From: Sanguinoderma infundibulare
Lineage: Eukaryota > Basidiomycota > Agaricomycetes > Polyporales > Polyporaceae
Direction: 5' to 3'
NCBI GenBank assembly: GCA_032821775.1
Contig: JAVLRN010000001.1
Coordinates: forward strand, 1,302,001 to 1,366,000
DNA: 64,000 nucleotides
Under the pieces are notes generated by a model. It had not been told where the DNA came from and did no database searches. It worked only from the letters and a program-made list of their open reading frames with translations. Each line of letters opens with the position of its first letter. Position 1 is the first letter of the stretch. Below are positions 1-11,660 of this stretch, piece by piece. A program made the translations under genes and the position numbers.

Positions 1-10
1 ATCAAGTTAA

Positions 11-349
11 CCGCGCGAGGCAATACAGGTTTGTCGGAGGATCGGCGCCAAGTTCTTGGTGGACGACTCCGTCGAAAACGCGCTCAAGTGCGTGGTGGCG
101 GACCCACCTGTGCCCGTGCTGTTGTTCGGCAATGTACCTTGGAATACCCGCGTTGCACGTTACAGCGATATCACGAAAGAGACTAGCTTTGAGGAGAAGG
201 TCAAACGCGAGGGCGGACGCGAGTACTGGAAGGAGGAGAGTGCAGCTCTTGAGAAGGAGATTCCACCGGACGCGCCTTTGACGAGAGTGAAGGGCTGGAC
301 TGAAGTTCTTGAATGGATAGAGAAGAAGACAGCACAAGGGCAGTTGTAG
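11..349 (+). CDS. 3' end of a HAD-like family protein (partial)
   Basis: Only the last exon is in the window. The frame is closed by a stop at 8-10, so the exon must begin after a splice acceptor, probably the CAG at 26-28. About 105 residues remain. They start with IGAKFLVDDSVENALKC, which looks like the late acidic motif of haloacid-dehalogenase folds (D-D-S/N, metal binding). A WNTRV and a GWTEVLEWIE motif follow near the C-terminus, and it stops at 347-349. Fungal HAD-like proteins of this type are mostly uncharacterised and I cannot name a substrate. The next gene starts only about 200 bp downstream on the same strand. The family call rests on one exon; that it is coding is fairly secure. 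Confidence 0.5.
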   Translation, partial: PREAIQVCRRIGAKFLVDDSVENALKCVVADPPVPVLLFGNVPWNTRVARYSDITKETSFEEKVKREGGREYWKEESAALEKEIPPDAPLTRVKGWTEVLEWIEKKTAQGQL

Positions 350-547
350 AAATATATTGCGGGCAGTAGACGAATAGCGCATTTATTGAGAATATTCATT
401 GTGGTTGTATGGGAGAGAGTCGCGGAAGCGCTTTTGGCAGTCGATCCAGCCGATCACGCACACGTCACTGTTCAATACTTGTACACGTCCTCCTCTTCCC
501 CGCTCGACCGACCCTGTACTACATACACTACTCGCGGTCTCTCTCCG

Positions 548-3500
548 ATGACATCAACGCAAATACGCAGTCTCCGACAACCTCCAGACATCAACGAAGC
601 CAACGCACGCGCACTAGTGTTCCTAAACTCGACCTACAAGTCCCTCGATGACCTCGAGCAGGAGGCCGATCTCGAAAGCCTGGTCGAGGAAGCTCGGCAG
701 CGTCTAGAAGACCTCGATACAAAGGTGCGCTGTGATTCTTCTACCCAACGTGCGGACACCTCTCACCGAACGCTCGCCGTAGCTCAGCTCGCGCAATCCC
801 AAACGTCCCTCGATGAAGTCATAGCACGCACACGCCAGAAGGCCGCGGAGAGCCTCCATACTGCGCAGGAGCTGTCGCTGCTACGCCATTCGCTCGCGGA
901 CGAACTGTCGTTTCTGTCGGGAGAGCTCGAATCTTCGCTTTCCTCAAATCCCGATGACGGTCCGACCCTGCTGGAGGACTTGGAGACGTTGCATCGTAGC
1001 TTGAAGGAGCTGGACAGCGTGAAGGGGTATGTGCAGCTTGTCGAGCATGCGCTCAAGCTCAGGTACGCGATGCTACGCCGTTAGTATGATGGCTTTGGAG
1101 ACTTACTGGCGAACCATATCCACAGCGAGGCTGCGGTCGACCAAGCACTCACGTCAAGTACAGTGACTGTGTCCGAGTACGAGAAGCTGCAAGCGTTCGT
1201 GGCTTCTGTCGCGGCCGCTTGCTCGAAGGTCGAGACTGTTGCGACTCAACCCGACCTCCATATCCTTTCCTTCCTGGAGTCTGTTGTCGAGCAGTCATGG
1301 AAGGACATCAAGGGTGTATTTTCAACGTGAGTGGTCACATCTGCAATCTCATAGGTCATTTTAAACCTTGCGTGTCCGCAGAACGCTCCTGGAGGCGGCG
1401 GAGAAACTCAAGTGGCCCATGAAAGTCGACTACGCCTCTGCGTCGCCGGAAGACCGAAAGGCATTCGAGGTAGCGTTCTACAACCTCCTGAAGCTGCAAA
1501 CAGTTGGCGAGAAGATCCGCGATCCTTCGATGCGCAAGGCTGCCTCGAAGGAAGGCCTTTACCCGCTGCAAGCTCTTGTCCGAGCTATTGCCCTGCGTTT
1601 CAAGTTCCATTTTGAGGGTACGCGACCAACCAATAGATTGGACAAGGTCAGTTGGGCAAGTTTATTTTATGGATCAGGATACTGAGGTCCTTTTGAAAGC
1701 CGGAGTGGTTCTTCACGCATATAGCGAATGAATCTCATGAGCACCGGCCCTTCATGGAATCCATCGTCCAGTCCCTCCTTTCCTCCACAGAATATCACTC
1801 GGTCAATGCATGGGTGAGATTATATTACAGCGTTCGCAGGTTACCAGCGTAATACTCACCTATATATAGAGAGAATTCACACTCCAGTTGCTGCCCGTCC
1901 TCGAAAACAAACTTCGTCGCACGATACCCGCTTTACTTGTCCATCCGTCGATTCTCGCCCACACAATATACCAAGCACTTGCCTTCGACACGGCCCTACG
2001 AGACGAGGGCTTTGACCTTCCCGGCACGACTGCTGTCCGCGTTTCTTCTATATCTGCAGACGGCGACAAACGGGATGGCTGGGATGGCATTAGCGAGCTC
2101 ATACTAGGCAAGAAGGAATGGCTCGAGGCGTGGGTCGAAGGCGAGCGCAAATGTGAGTACGTCCGCGCACCGACCTAGATGAGACTGACGTTCTAGGTGC
2201 TAACAGTCGCTATGGACCAATACCTGGAAATTATCAGTGCTTCAGACGCGTGGCTCATCGGCGATGACGACGGAGAGGAGGAGAGCGATTCGCGTCCTAT
2301 CGACCGCGAACTCCGTCCGACTAACTCCACCCGGCGCGTGAGGGCATTGGTCGAGCAAGTCACTGGTGAGGGCAGCCAATACCCTAGGATATAGGTATGA
2401 TACTGACCAGGATATGATATGTAGACCGTTATTCCCCATTGCCTCAGTACTCCCACCGTACACGCTTCCTGATTGTTGTACAGCTTCCGCTACTCGAGTC
2501 CTACCACGCTCGAATATCCTCATCACTGGACGCCTTTGAAACTCTCTCATCTTCACTTCTGCGAGCAGTTCCTGGCGCCCTTGGTTCCGGGAGCAGCAGT
2601 GGGGATGGGCGGAGGCTGACTGCCGGTATCGAAGGTGTCCAACGCCTGTGCAAGGCGCTAGTAAGTGCGAAATACCTTGCTGGGGCAATGGAGGGCTGGG
2701 GAGAGGACTTGGTGAGCAAACCTCTGCGTGGAATGCCAGAGGGTAGCTGAATACGATTTAACGAACGCAGTTCTTCCTGGAGCTTTGGGCGGAGATCAAC
2801 CACAGAGCCAGCTTACGCACAAGGGCGGAATCCATCGCTTCGCTTCCAAATCCGAATAACGCGGAAGACGAGCCGCCAGAAGGGACGATCTTCGAGGAGC
2901 TGGTTCGACATTACCATGACCTTGTTGGGCGGGCGGAAGAGATGATCGTGTCGACTGTAACTGGAGAAGTTGAGGGTGGGCTCAAGTCTCACCTTCAAAG
3001 TGTGACTACGTCTACGTACGTGTCGTCTCCTCGCCCTTGAGTCTACGTTATTCTGATCCCTATTGTGACAGACAAACTACGCCGGCGGATGCATCAGCGA
3101 CTTCCGACGATATTACGTTAGCGCAGAGTCTGCTAGGGCCCCTTGCGCTGCTCTCGTCACATCTCACGTTCCTCCGCGGCACGCTCCCTCGTGCGACCGT
3201 GACGTCGCTGTACAGGCAGATCGCCACGCGGATCGGCTCGCATCTTCTGCAGAGGCAAATCCTCTATCGTAGCCGCGCACGCACAACGCTCCCGGAGGCG
3301 AAGACTGTCCTCGCCGAGGCCGACTTGTGGGTTGAGACGTGCCGTGTTGCGCTGAAGGAGGACCGCGGAAGGGCGGAGGCACCATGGCGACCGTTCCTAC
3401 AGGCTGCGAGGTTGCTTGCGGCCGAGGGAGACGCGTGGCAAGGGATCGTCGACTCGACGTTTGGTCTCTCTAACGACGGCGAGTGGGAGGAGGCTATATT

Positions 3501-3579
3501 GGATGTGGTGGGCTTGTGCGAGTTCCCGAGGGAGGAGGTGCAGGGGATCTTGAGGCGAAGGGAGGACTGCGAGCGTTGA
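548..3579 (+). CDS. TIP20: RINT1/TIP20 family ER vesicle-tethering protein
   Basis: TIP20/RINT-1 is a subunit of the Dsl1/NRZ complex, which tethers Golgi-derived COPI vesicles at the ER. The start ATG at 548 opens a coiled-coil-like N-terminus (Leu/Glu/Arg-rich, LEDLDTK). Exons inferred from consensus sites are 548-724, 788-1062, 1126-1326, 1382-1646, 1700-1813 and 1870 onward, with further short introns near 2150, 2360-2425, 2710, 3015 and 3070. The frame holds across the joins checked. Family-diagnostic stretches are FEGTRPTNRLDKPEWFFTHI, the LPVLENKLRRTIPALLVHPS block around 1890-1950, MDQYLEIISASDAW, and a C-terminal region ending EVQGILRRRE. It ends at a stop at 3577-3579. Some middle intron ends are approximate. 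The gene name is by family resemblance. Confidence 0.88.
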
Positions 3580-3855
3580 GGTGATTGTTGGACTGGATGA
3601 TGATTTCTTCGGCTACGTTGTTCTTTTCGCACCATTTGTACTATCCATGTTTCTCGCTGCGAATGGTGCGCTGGGTTGGATGGCGTCGATGACGATGACG
3701 AGGTGGTACAAATGCAAACACGTGTCAACAGCGCGCCGGGGCCGAGTGCCGCGCGCACTACTACGCACTCGCCAGTTGCCCTCGCCGCCTGGCATGTCGC
3801 GCCATCCTACACATCTCTAACAGCACCGGCGACGACGAGGTGACCGTCTTGAACG

Positions 3856-5483
3856 ATGGCTGGCTCTGCTCCGGCCTCTCTCCGTGACCTGTACACATCT
3901 CCGTCCACCGCGTGGTCTTTCGTGCCCCCTTCGCTCTCTCCAGACTCTGCTTCCAACTCCTCCCACCCCGTCGCTGGGCCGTCGTCATCCGGACAATGGG
4001 GGACGCGCACGGTACCCAATCCGCTGTTCGACCTTTCCTCGACGCTGTCCGGCGATGCCTCCGGCCTGGACATTACATTATTGGCGAAGGAGGTGCTCGC
4101 TGCAGCTCTCCTGCGCTACGCAACGTCCGCGATCGCCCAGCCGTGGGAGGTAGGCAAGACGCTGCTCCAGGTCCAGTGGGTTCCACGACATCCGGGAGAC
4201 CTTTTGGCTGAAGCGGGACCAGAACTCGGGGACGACGAGGGCGAGGTGCGTTCATCAACCGCTGTTGACATGCTCGCTTTCATTTTCGCTCACAGAAGGC
4301 TATTGCATGTCCTAGTTGAGCGACGCGTCATCGAACGAGAACGACGACTCGTACTTTGCAGATCCCACTGCCGAGAGGAAGCCTGCGCGACCGGCGCGGC
4401 CAGCGGACGAGAGCGGCTACATCATCCGACAATCCCTGCTCGAGGAGGGAACTCAGCCCGAATACGTCATTCCGATTGGGAGCGCAGATGGTACGTGGGG
4501 GATGATGAAGCGTCTCGCTCGCTTCAGATCGGAGGGCTGGCTTGCGCTGTGGAAAGGTGTGTGGTATCGCATCCCTCCGTCATGCTGTAGACATTGAACG
4601 TATGTGCGCTGCAGGTCTCTTTACTGCAGCAGTGACGACCGGTCTCACTGGCCTTCTGCAACCGGCCATCTACTCCCTACTCCAGTCCGCCTTCTCCCCG
4701 CTGTCCCCGTATGCGCATCCGGGAGGCACGACCTCCGTGCTTCTCCCTGTAGCATCACAAGTGCTGACTGGCTTCATTCTGTCGCCTCTGGACCTCGTGT
4801 GCACACGATTGATCGTGCAATCCTCCGTTCCGCGACACCGCACCTACTCCGGACCCATAGATGCTCTTCGCCAGATCCTCACCCACGAGGGCGGCCTCCG
4901 TGGCGTATACCTTCACCCTCACCTCCTCATCCCCACTCTCTTCGACTGCACGCTCCGTGCGCTCGTCCCGCTCACCCTTCCCGGCCTCGTTGCGTCATAC
5001 GTCGGGCTCGGTTCGAACCTCTCGCCTGAATCGACGCCCGTGCAGTGGCAAATCGCCGAACTGCTCGGCACCGTGGCCGGCGCACTCGTCATCCTCCCCT
5101 TCGAGACCATCCGCCGTCGGCTGCAGGTCCAGACGCGCGGGACCGCGCGTCCGCTCAAGGCGTGCGTCGAGCTGCGCCCCGCGCCGTACAACGGCATGGT
5201 CGACGCGTTCTGGCACATCCTGACCGAGGAGCGCTCGGACCTGCCCCTCAAGCCCCCGAGCCACAAGCGCAAGCGGCGGCGCAGCTCGGTCAAGGGCAAG
5301 GAGCCCGCGCGGGAGCTCGAGGCCGAGTACGTCGAGGAGGAGAGCGAGAGCTGGCTGAGGCACAGCGGGATCGGTCAGCTCTACCGCGGGCTGGGCATGC
5401 GCATGAGCGCGGGCGCGATTGTGTTCGTGCTGTCGCTCATTAGCGGCTCGGACGAGGCGGACGCAGGGTGGGCAGAACTCTGA
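3856..5483 (+). CDS. UGO1: Ugo1-like outer mitochondrial membrane carrier-fold protein
   Basis: Three exons fit in frame: 3856-4245, 4316-4556 and 4615-5483. The protein has a Ser/Pro-rich N-terminus, then a degenerate mitochondrial-carrier fold: AQPWEVGKTLLQVQWVPR (carrier Px-x motif variant), SPLDLVCTRLIVQSS and LPFETIRRRLQVQTRG, each preceded by hydrophobic helices. Long charged inserts lie between repeats, including a Lys/Arg-rich stretch near 5265-5330. This pattern fits Ugo1/SLC25A46, which links the outer and inner membrane fusion GTPases in fungi rather than transporting solutes. That role comes from family knowledge; the sequence shows the carrier repeats. An ordinary SLC25 carrier is less likely because the signature prolines are incomplete and the inserts are long. 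Confidence 0.8.
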
Positions 5484-6221
5484 ATCCGAGGGACCAGGAC
5501 TGGGGGAACCCAAGTTGCATACAGGAGCCTCCGCGGTCTCTGTAGCCGGTGGTCGTTGGACGGTGGGCGGCGGCGGCGGCGGCGGTTAATGTATAATGAC
5601 TACTTACTTTTTGCCTCGAGGACCCCCAACTCTAATTCGGTTTCGTTCTCATGTCAGAGGATCGTCCCTCCACTGCGCGTGAATCTTGGCTACGAGATCG
5701 AACGAAGGCGGTCCCACGATTCGCGGACGTCGCAGTTCCAGCGCGGCGCGCGTCGTCGCCTGTATACGTACTCGCTGAGTTCATCGAGAAATCAGGAATG
5801 ACGTCTGCGCTTGTCGTGCTGCCCGCGCATGATTGGTCCTGTTGGATTGAATGGACCGACATTCGAGTATGTTGCTGTGGACGGTACCTAAGCGGTAGAC
5901 AAAGCGTACATAGGACGGGGATCGTCGGCAGAGATGCACAAGTCACCAGGAACCCGGCGGAATGCCATACGGCAAAAGGTGAGGTTACGTTCGCGCAGTC
6001 GACGTCGCCGGCGCAGCAATACGTCGCACTTCTTCAACGGTGGTTATACATAGCCCTGGGCGGCGCGTCCACGTTACAGCAAGTAAATCCGCACTGACGC
6101 AGAACACACCCATGGTCGGAGTCGCATGGCCAATTGTCATCATACTGAGAAGACAAATAGTCTAAGCATGCCGCTGGGAGCGTCGCCGGATCAACAGTCG
6201 AACCTCCGATTGGCAGCAACT
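5484..6221. other. intergenic region with short GGC repeat
   Basis: This holds the 3' flanks of two convergent genes. A perfect GGC run of seven units lies at 5566-5586, just after the UGO1-like stop. An open frame of 148 codons at 5651-6097 (+) has no recognisable motif and I do not call it a gene. Confidence 0.5.
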
Positions 6222-8677
6222 CTAACCCCGCGTCGAGCACTCCTTCTCCGCGACCATGCGCGCAAGCGTCGGCGGCACCACCTCGAGCTGCAACGGCAGC
6301 GCGCCCACATGACCCTGCACATGGGAAAGGCATTATTGAGACCGTGTCATGACAGAGAGACATCGGGCGGAGCAGCGAAGTGGGAAAGCCGCCACAAAGG
6401 CCACGCGCGGGCTCGGAAGACGGACGCACATGAGTAAGGTGGTAACGGAGCCCGCTGAGCTGCTTGTACTGTTTGTTGCATCCAGGGTGCGGGCACGGAT
6501 GCACCTTGCGTTTTGGCTTCTCCACTGCGGACGCAGACACCGCTGTCTTCTCGGGAGGCGGTTGACGTGCCGGCGTTGCAGGTGCTTGACAAGGCGGTTC
6601 CGCCTCAGCTTCTGCTGCGTGAACCGTTGGACGCCGAGATTCGACGGCGACAGCATCTGGAGATGTCATCTCGCCTTCACGCGCTTCCTGTCCGTTTGTG
6701 GGCGTTGTGTCGGGCGCAGCGACAGCAGGGTTTTCCTGATCGGGATTGTCGGTCCGCGTCGCAAGGGCTTGCTGGAAATGATACTTCGATCTACGCCGCC
6801 AGGAACGGTAATTGGCCGGCGGTGGGAATGTGTACGTATGTAGATCTACGCGTGAGCGGGCCAGACACCTGCAGAGGCAAAACAAAAAAAGACGCACATC
6901 TGCAGGTGGTATTGCAAGCCGTTGACACTCTGCACGACGCTCGTCAGGGGGAACTTGGCGGACAGGAGAACGTCTTGGGCGTAGCGACGCGACACGTACC
7001 TTCCAACTCTTCTCACAGCCCGTCAAACCGCACCTGAAAGGCTTGCTTCCCCCGAGATCGCCACCGTGATCGGCCTTGCTATGGTCAGAAAGTTCCTTCG
7101 ACGTGGCATATGCGTTCCTGCTCATCGTCGCGTCTTCTGGCCAGCAGTCGTGGTGACCGCATGCATACGCCAAAACGCTAGGACTGGATGTCGGCCAGGA
7201 AATCACAATAATGAATCGCCGCCAACAGGGTAGCTTGGCAGATATCACTCACTCTGCTGTGGCCGGCAACGACGAAGATAGTCGTGCAGGAACGAAGGGA
7301 TCTCTTGCCTTCCGTGCGGGCGGTGGCCCGAGTGCCTTTACGGCATCGGTCCGATAGTAAGACCTCGGAGCAGCGACAGGGTCCCCGATAGCAGATGGGT
7401 TTGAGAAGTCGACAAGGTCATCGCCCGAAGAAGAGACAGGAGAGCCGGGCGGTGAGGGAGAGCTAGCCTGGGAAGGCGAAGCGGGCGAATCCTGAATGAT
7501 AACGGAATGGGAACCAACAGCAGGGTCCTCCGAAGATGGGCTTCCGGAGAGCTCATTCGCCGACGAGATGCCAGTGGCCGTATGACCACCGCCTTGCTGG
7601 TATGTCTCAGAGGGGCCACCTTCGTCGTGTTGGATGTAGTCATAGTCATGGGACCCATATATTCCTGAGCGGGTATCCGGACGCGGAACGTTGGTATCGG
7701 ATAGATGATCAGCACCATGGCGAGGCGAATATGTCCCCGAATTATAGTAGCCATGAGGTTCAGGCGAATGTGCGACAGAACCGGGATGGGACAGGGCAGT
7801 GCTAAGAGACGACGAAGCGTACTGGAACGGTGCATGGTTGCCAGGGCTGGATGATGGACCGCTGAGGTGGGCACCTGATAGAATCTGTTGAGGAGAGAAG
7901 GACGCGACATGCGTCTCCTGAGCGTGAAGGGGCGAGCCTTGGTAAAGCTCGGAAGGGGCCACATACTGTGGGCTCCGGCCATCCCAGAACGACGGTTCCT
8001 GGACGTGTGTCGGAGACCACTGCTGCTGCACAGAGGAAGATCCAGGTACCGCGGAAGATGGCTCGCCTCGAGGAGGATGGTCTCGGGATTGGGCAGCTCG
8101 CCTACGCTCCAGCATTCTCCATCTGTGAGGCGTCTTAGCGACCAAACCTTACAGGCGTATTCGTGCATCGTCGGTACCTGTTCCTGCAGCCCAGTCCACT
8201 TCGGTTGAGTTCCTGGCCGATAAGGCCCCATTTACCTCCGAGCCTGGCATAGGCGTCCAGGAGTTTGGCATCTTCGTCCGCGGTCCAGTCATCGCGCTTG
8301 AGAGAAGGATCCAAAGCTTCTCTGTAGCGTTTAGAGCATGCGTCGTCGGTCCTCCCAGGTATATTTCGCGCGATTACAGACCATTTGGTCCCGTGTGTTG
8401 CATACAGGGTAAGGAGGAGCTGATCCTCTTCCGGGGTCCATGCAGTCTTCTTGACATTAGGAGACAGAGAGTGCAGCCAACGCTACGGAACGCAGCTTAA
8501 GCGTATTCCAAAGTGCGATGGTACAATGCAAACCTTTCTACAAGCTTTGTTGGTCCGCCCCGGGACTAAGGACGCGACCGCCTTCCAGTTGTCGTTCTCC
8601 CCATGGATGGCTACTGCCTGGATGAGGAGGTTATCTTCGTAGGTGGTCCATGGGTTCCCTATGCCTCTTTCTCCCAT
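6222..8677 (-). CDS. three-repeat Myb protein joined to SFP1-like C2H2 zinc fingers
   Basis: The N-terminus carries three Myb/SANT repeats: one from about 8655 (GNPWTTYEDNLLIQAV), one with TAWTPEEDQLLLTLYATHG and one with DDWTADEDAKLLDAYARLGG, the last followed by RNRWRMLERRR across an intron. A Ser/Pro/Gln-rich low-complexity region of about 280 residues follows (8130-7253). At 7253 a GTGAGT donor splits the last codon before a TGA, and a CCTAG acceptor at 7178 restores frame. The downstream exons 7177-7000, 6929-6898 (32 nt), 6790-6430 and 6314-6222 are all in frame. They encode KPFRCGLTGCEKSWK + SVNGLQYHLQ + SKYHF, a split C2H2 finger, and HPCPHPGCNKQYKQLSGLRYH, a second finger. The product is probably a nuclear DNA-binding regulator. 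Alternatively these are two genes with a 75-bp gap, which would leave the finger gene almost no promoter. Domains are secure; the fusion is inferred. Confidence 0.65.
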
Positions 8678-8870
8678 GTACCCCTTGGCGAGGAAGCCGC
8701 AGAACCAGTAAGGTCGCCACCAGGACTACGGCGTGGTCAAGAGCGTGGTTAAGAGCAAAGCTGGATGAGAAGGGCCGAGGAAGCGTCTGCCTCTGTACAG
8801 AAGCGCCCGTGCTGCCCAACGCGCCAATGGAGGCGATTACGTAACGCGTCTTGCCTTCACCTTTGCAGTC
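8678..8870. promoter_or_regulatory. divergent promoter between the Myb gene and PRP17
   Basis: Only 193 bp separate the two start codons, which face away from each other, so the promoters must overlap. A CTTTGCAG just before the PRP17 ATG suggests a 5'-UTR intron acceptor. I see no clear TATA box. Confidence 0.4.
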
Positions 8871-10977
8871 ATGTCTCTCGTCCAGGGCTACTCTTCCGAC
8901 GAGGACGACGGTCCTCAGGTCTCCAACGATGCTTTCGGTCTCTCTTCTCTCCCTATGGCCAAAAAGCCCCGAGTCGATGTGCCTTCAACATCTCTTGTGC
9001 CAACGTCCGCGCCAGATGTACTCGCAGAGGTAAGTTGAAACCTGTGGCTGGCTCGTCGTGTCAGTGGCTAACCTGCTGCATGTTCAGGACCCATTAAACC
9101 AAACAACGTTGGTCACTCGACCCACAGATACACAAATGAATGTCAACATCTCGTACCAGGACATGATGTTGCCACTGCAGGGTCCAGAGAACCCGTTCAG
9201 CGACCGCAACCGGTTCATCAATCAGAACGCCCTCGCCGGCCACGTCGAGGAGCAGTCTATGACAGAGCACGCCTTCCGACAACAGCACCTCACACACGCC
9301 ATCCTCGGGTACTCCGCAAACCCGTCCGTGGACCCGAGTGCGCCTACTGTAGTCGGTTCGGTAGAGAAGGCGCGGGAGAATGGATTTTCTACTATCGGCG
9401 GGGTGAAGGCACCGAAGGCGAAGAAGAACGAGCTCAAGCGGAAGCGGAAACCGAAGGGCGACTTGGAGGTTGTGGACGGGGACGGCGCGTACGAGGGCCC
9501 CTGGGCAGCATGGCAAGGGGACCAACCCGACACGAGCATGCCGGAGGTTGCGGACGAGGCAGATGAGTCGGAGGAAGAGCCGGAGGAGGAGGTCCAGTTG
9601 AAGAAGGCGAAACCGAAGCGCGGCGCACCAGGGCTGGAGTCAACCGTGTTCCACGGCAAGTCGATGTACGACTACCAGGGGAGGACGTACATGCACCCAC
9701 CACTGTCCGAAGCCCCCCAGCTTCAGCACGAGGCTGGCTCGCAGGAGTGCTTTATTCCCAAGGTGTGTATCCACACCTGGACCGGCCACACGCAGGGTGT
9801 CTCCGTTCTGCGGTCTCTACCTAATACCGGCCATCTCCTTCTGAGCGGCTCCATGGACACAAAAATCAAGGTCAGTTGGCCGACAGTTCATCTATCACAG
9901 CGGCACTAACACCATCGTAGTTGTGGGATATCTACACCCATGGCAATTGTCTTCGTACCTTCCATGGACACATGAAGGCGGTCAAAGATGTCACTTTCTC
10001 CAACGACGGTCGACGGTTTTTGTCATGCGGTTATGACCGTCAGATGAAGCTGTGGGATACCGAGACTGGCCAGTGCATCAAGCGCTTCAGCAACGGCAAG
10101 ATCCCGTACGTCGTGCGCTTTCATCCGGACGAAGACAAGCAGCACATATTCTTGGCGGGGATGTCCGACAAAAAGATTATCCAGGTGCGTAGTCCGATCC
10201 AGGGTTCATGCGCCTTCGACCTTGGTGAGATGGCCGCTTAATTGTCTTGACAGTATGACATCAACTCAGGAGAGATCACACAAGAGTATGACCAGCATCT
10301 CGGACCTGTAAACACCATCACGTTTGTCGATGAGAATCGGCGGTTCGTGACGACTTCCGACGACAAGACCATCCGCGCCTGGGACTTCGACATCCCTGTT
10401 GTTATCAAGTACATCGCCGAGCCTCACATGCATTCCATGCCCGCTGTCACGCTCCATCCAAGCAGTGAGTTTACCGCGTGTGGGCTTGTTCTTGGCGTCA
10501 GTGCTGACGAGACCCCGCCGTATGGCTATTCAGAGAAGTACTTCGCCGCTCAAAGCCTCGACAACCAGATCCTAGTCTACAGCACCGATAACTTTCGCCA
10601 GGCTCGGAACAAGCGGTTCGCCGGCCACTCCGTTGCCGGCTATGCTTGCCAGGTCGGCTTCTCTCCGGATGGCAAGTGGATCAGCAGCGGGGACGGGGAG
10701 GGCAACGTGGTTTTCTGGGAATGGAAGACTGGTCGTATTAAGTCGCGTTTGCGCGCGCACTCGAAGGTCGTTATCGCACACGAGTGGCTGCCGCATGAGA
10801 CGGTGAGTGCATGGTTTGATGACGTAGTACCGGGCGAGTCGGCTGACGCTTTGAATCGTGCAGTCGAAAGTCGTGACGGGGTCGTGGGATGGTTTGATCA
10901 AGCTTTGGGTGCGTCACCTCCGTAATGAGACGTTCAGAACGTTCACTAACATGTGCGACAATGCTTTCCAGGACTGA
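8871..10977 (+). CDS. PRP17: pre-mRNA splicing factor Prp17/Cdc40 (WD40)
   Basis: Prp17/CDC40 acts in the second catalytic step of splicing inside the spliceosome. Exon 1 (8871-9029) encodes the typical acidic start [13 protein letters not shown]. The next exon begins at 9088 and runs to 9870, with [19 protein letters not shown] (conserved in this family), a Lys-rich nuclear stretch near 9420 and an acidic Glu run near 9550. WD repeats follow: [97 protein letters not shown], and a final [10 protein letters not shown] split by an intron at 10916-10971. It stops at 10975-10977. The length and order of motifs match the whole family. I see no defect. Confidence 0.95.
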
Positions 10978-11397
10978 TGGATTTTTCTGCGTGTAATATC
11001 ATTGTAGAACGCGATGAACCTCCTACATATGTCTATGTTTTGTTTGAACGCCTGATATATTGGCCTGCATAGGCAGCATCAGACGTACTTCTCTCCCGTC
11101 CAGGTCCCATCGAACATCCAAGCGTGCCTTGGCTTGTGAGGCTCAACCCGTAGGTATGGGCGGCTGAATGTCCCGTGTCCGCAACGTTGCGCACGGCGCG
11201 TACCTTTCCATATAATTTCGTATTCTTATCTCACCTTTAGCTTCTTGGAGCTTCTCAGACGTTTCTGGGCGCGGATTGGAGGCCGAGGATGCAGTTTATT
11301 TACGCGAACGAAGGGGGGTCATCGTCGTCTGATTCGTCCGCGGTCGCGCCTTCAAATTGAAGGGTCCGTGAGGAACTGGACCCGTTCCTGAGCCCAT

Positions 11398-11660
11398 TCA
11401 CTTGTCAAACGACGACCCTAGACTCCGCAACTGTCGCCGTTTCGTCCTGGCGATCTCGATGCGGATCGGCGCATCCGATTGCAACCTGTTCTCGGGCTCC
11501 ACGAGGATGATGTCGTCGCGCATTCTCTCGCATTTCTCTGTAAATGTCTCTGCAAGGACTCCCAGGCAAGGACTATTATGTACTCCCAACGGCGTCTCAC
11601 CGAATCCATTCCTTGGGTTGTCCCGCGCTGGTATCGAAATGCACGTCGTCTGGGCGACTG
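11398..11660 (-). other. coding-like minus-strand exon, gene unresolved
   Basis: A frame ending at 11398 reads through ISIPARDNPRNGFGETPLG and later TEKCERMRDDIILVEPENR, ending in IARTKRRQL and a stop. Its composition (balanced charge, few Ser/Cys/Arg runs) is unlike the shadow frames nearby. NGFGETPLG resembles the start of an ankyrin repeat, but that is a weak hint. A possible upstream exon with a GTAAGT donor lies near 12017, but I could not join the pieces in one consistent frame. It may be the 3' exon of a real but poorly conserved gene, or a remnant. Confidence 0.25.

Noticed and set aside
5651..6097. 148-codon plus-strand frame after the UGO1-like gene
   Set aside because: Compositionally unlike the neighbours, with no domain and no promoter evidence.
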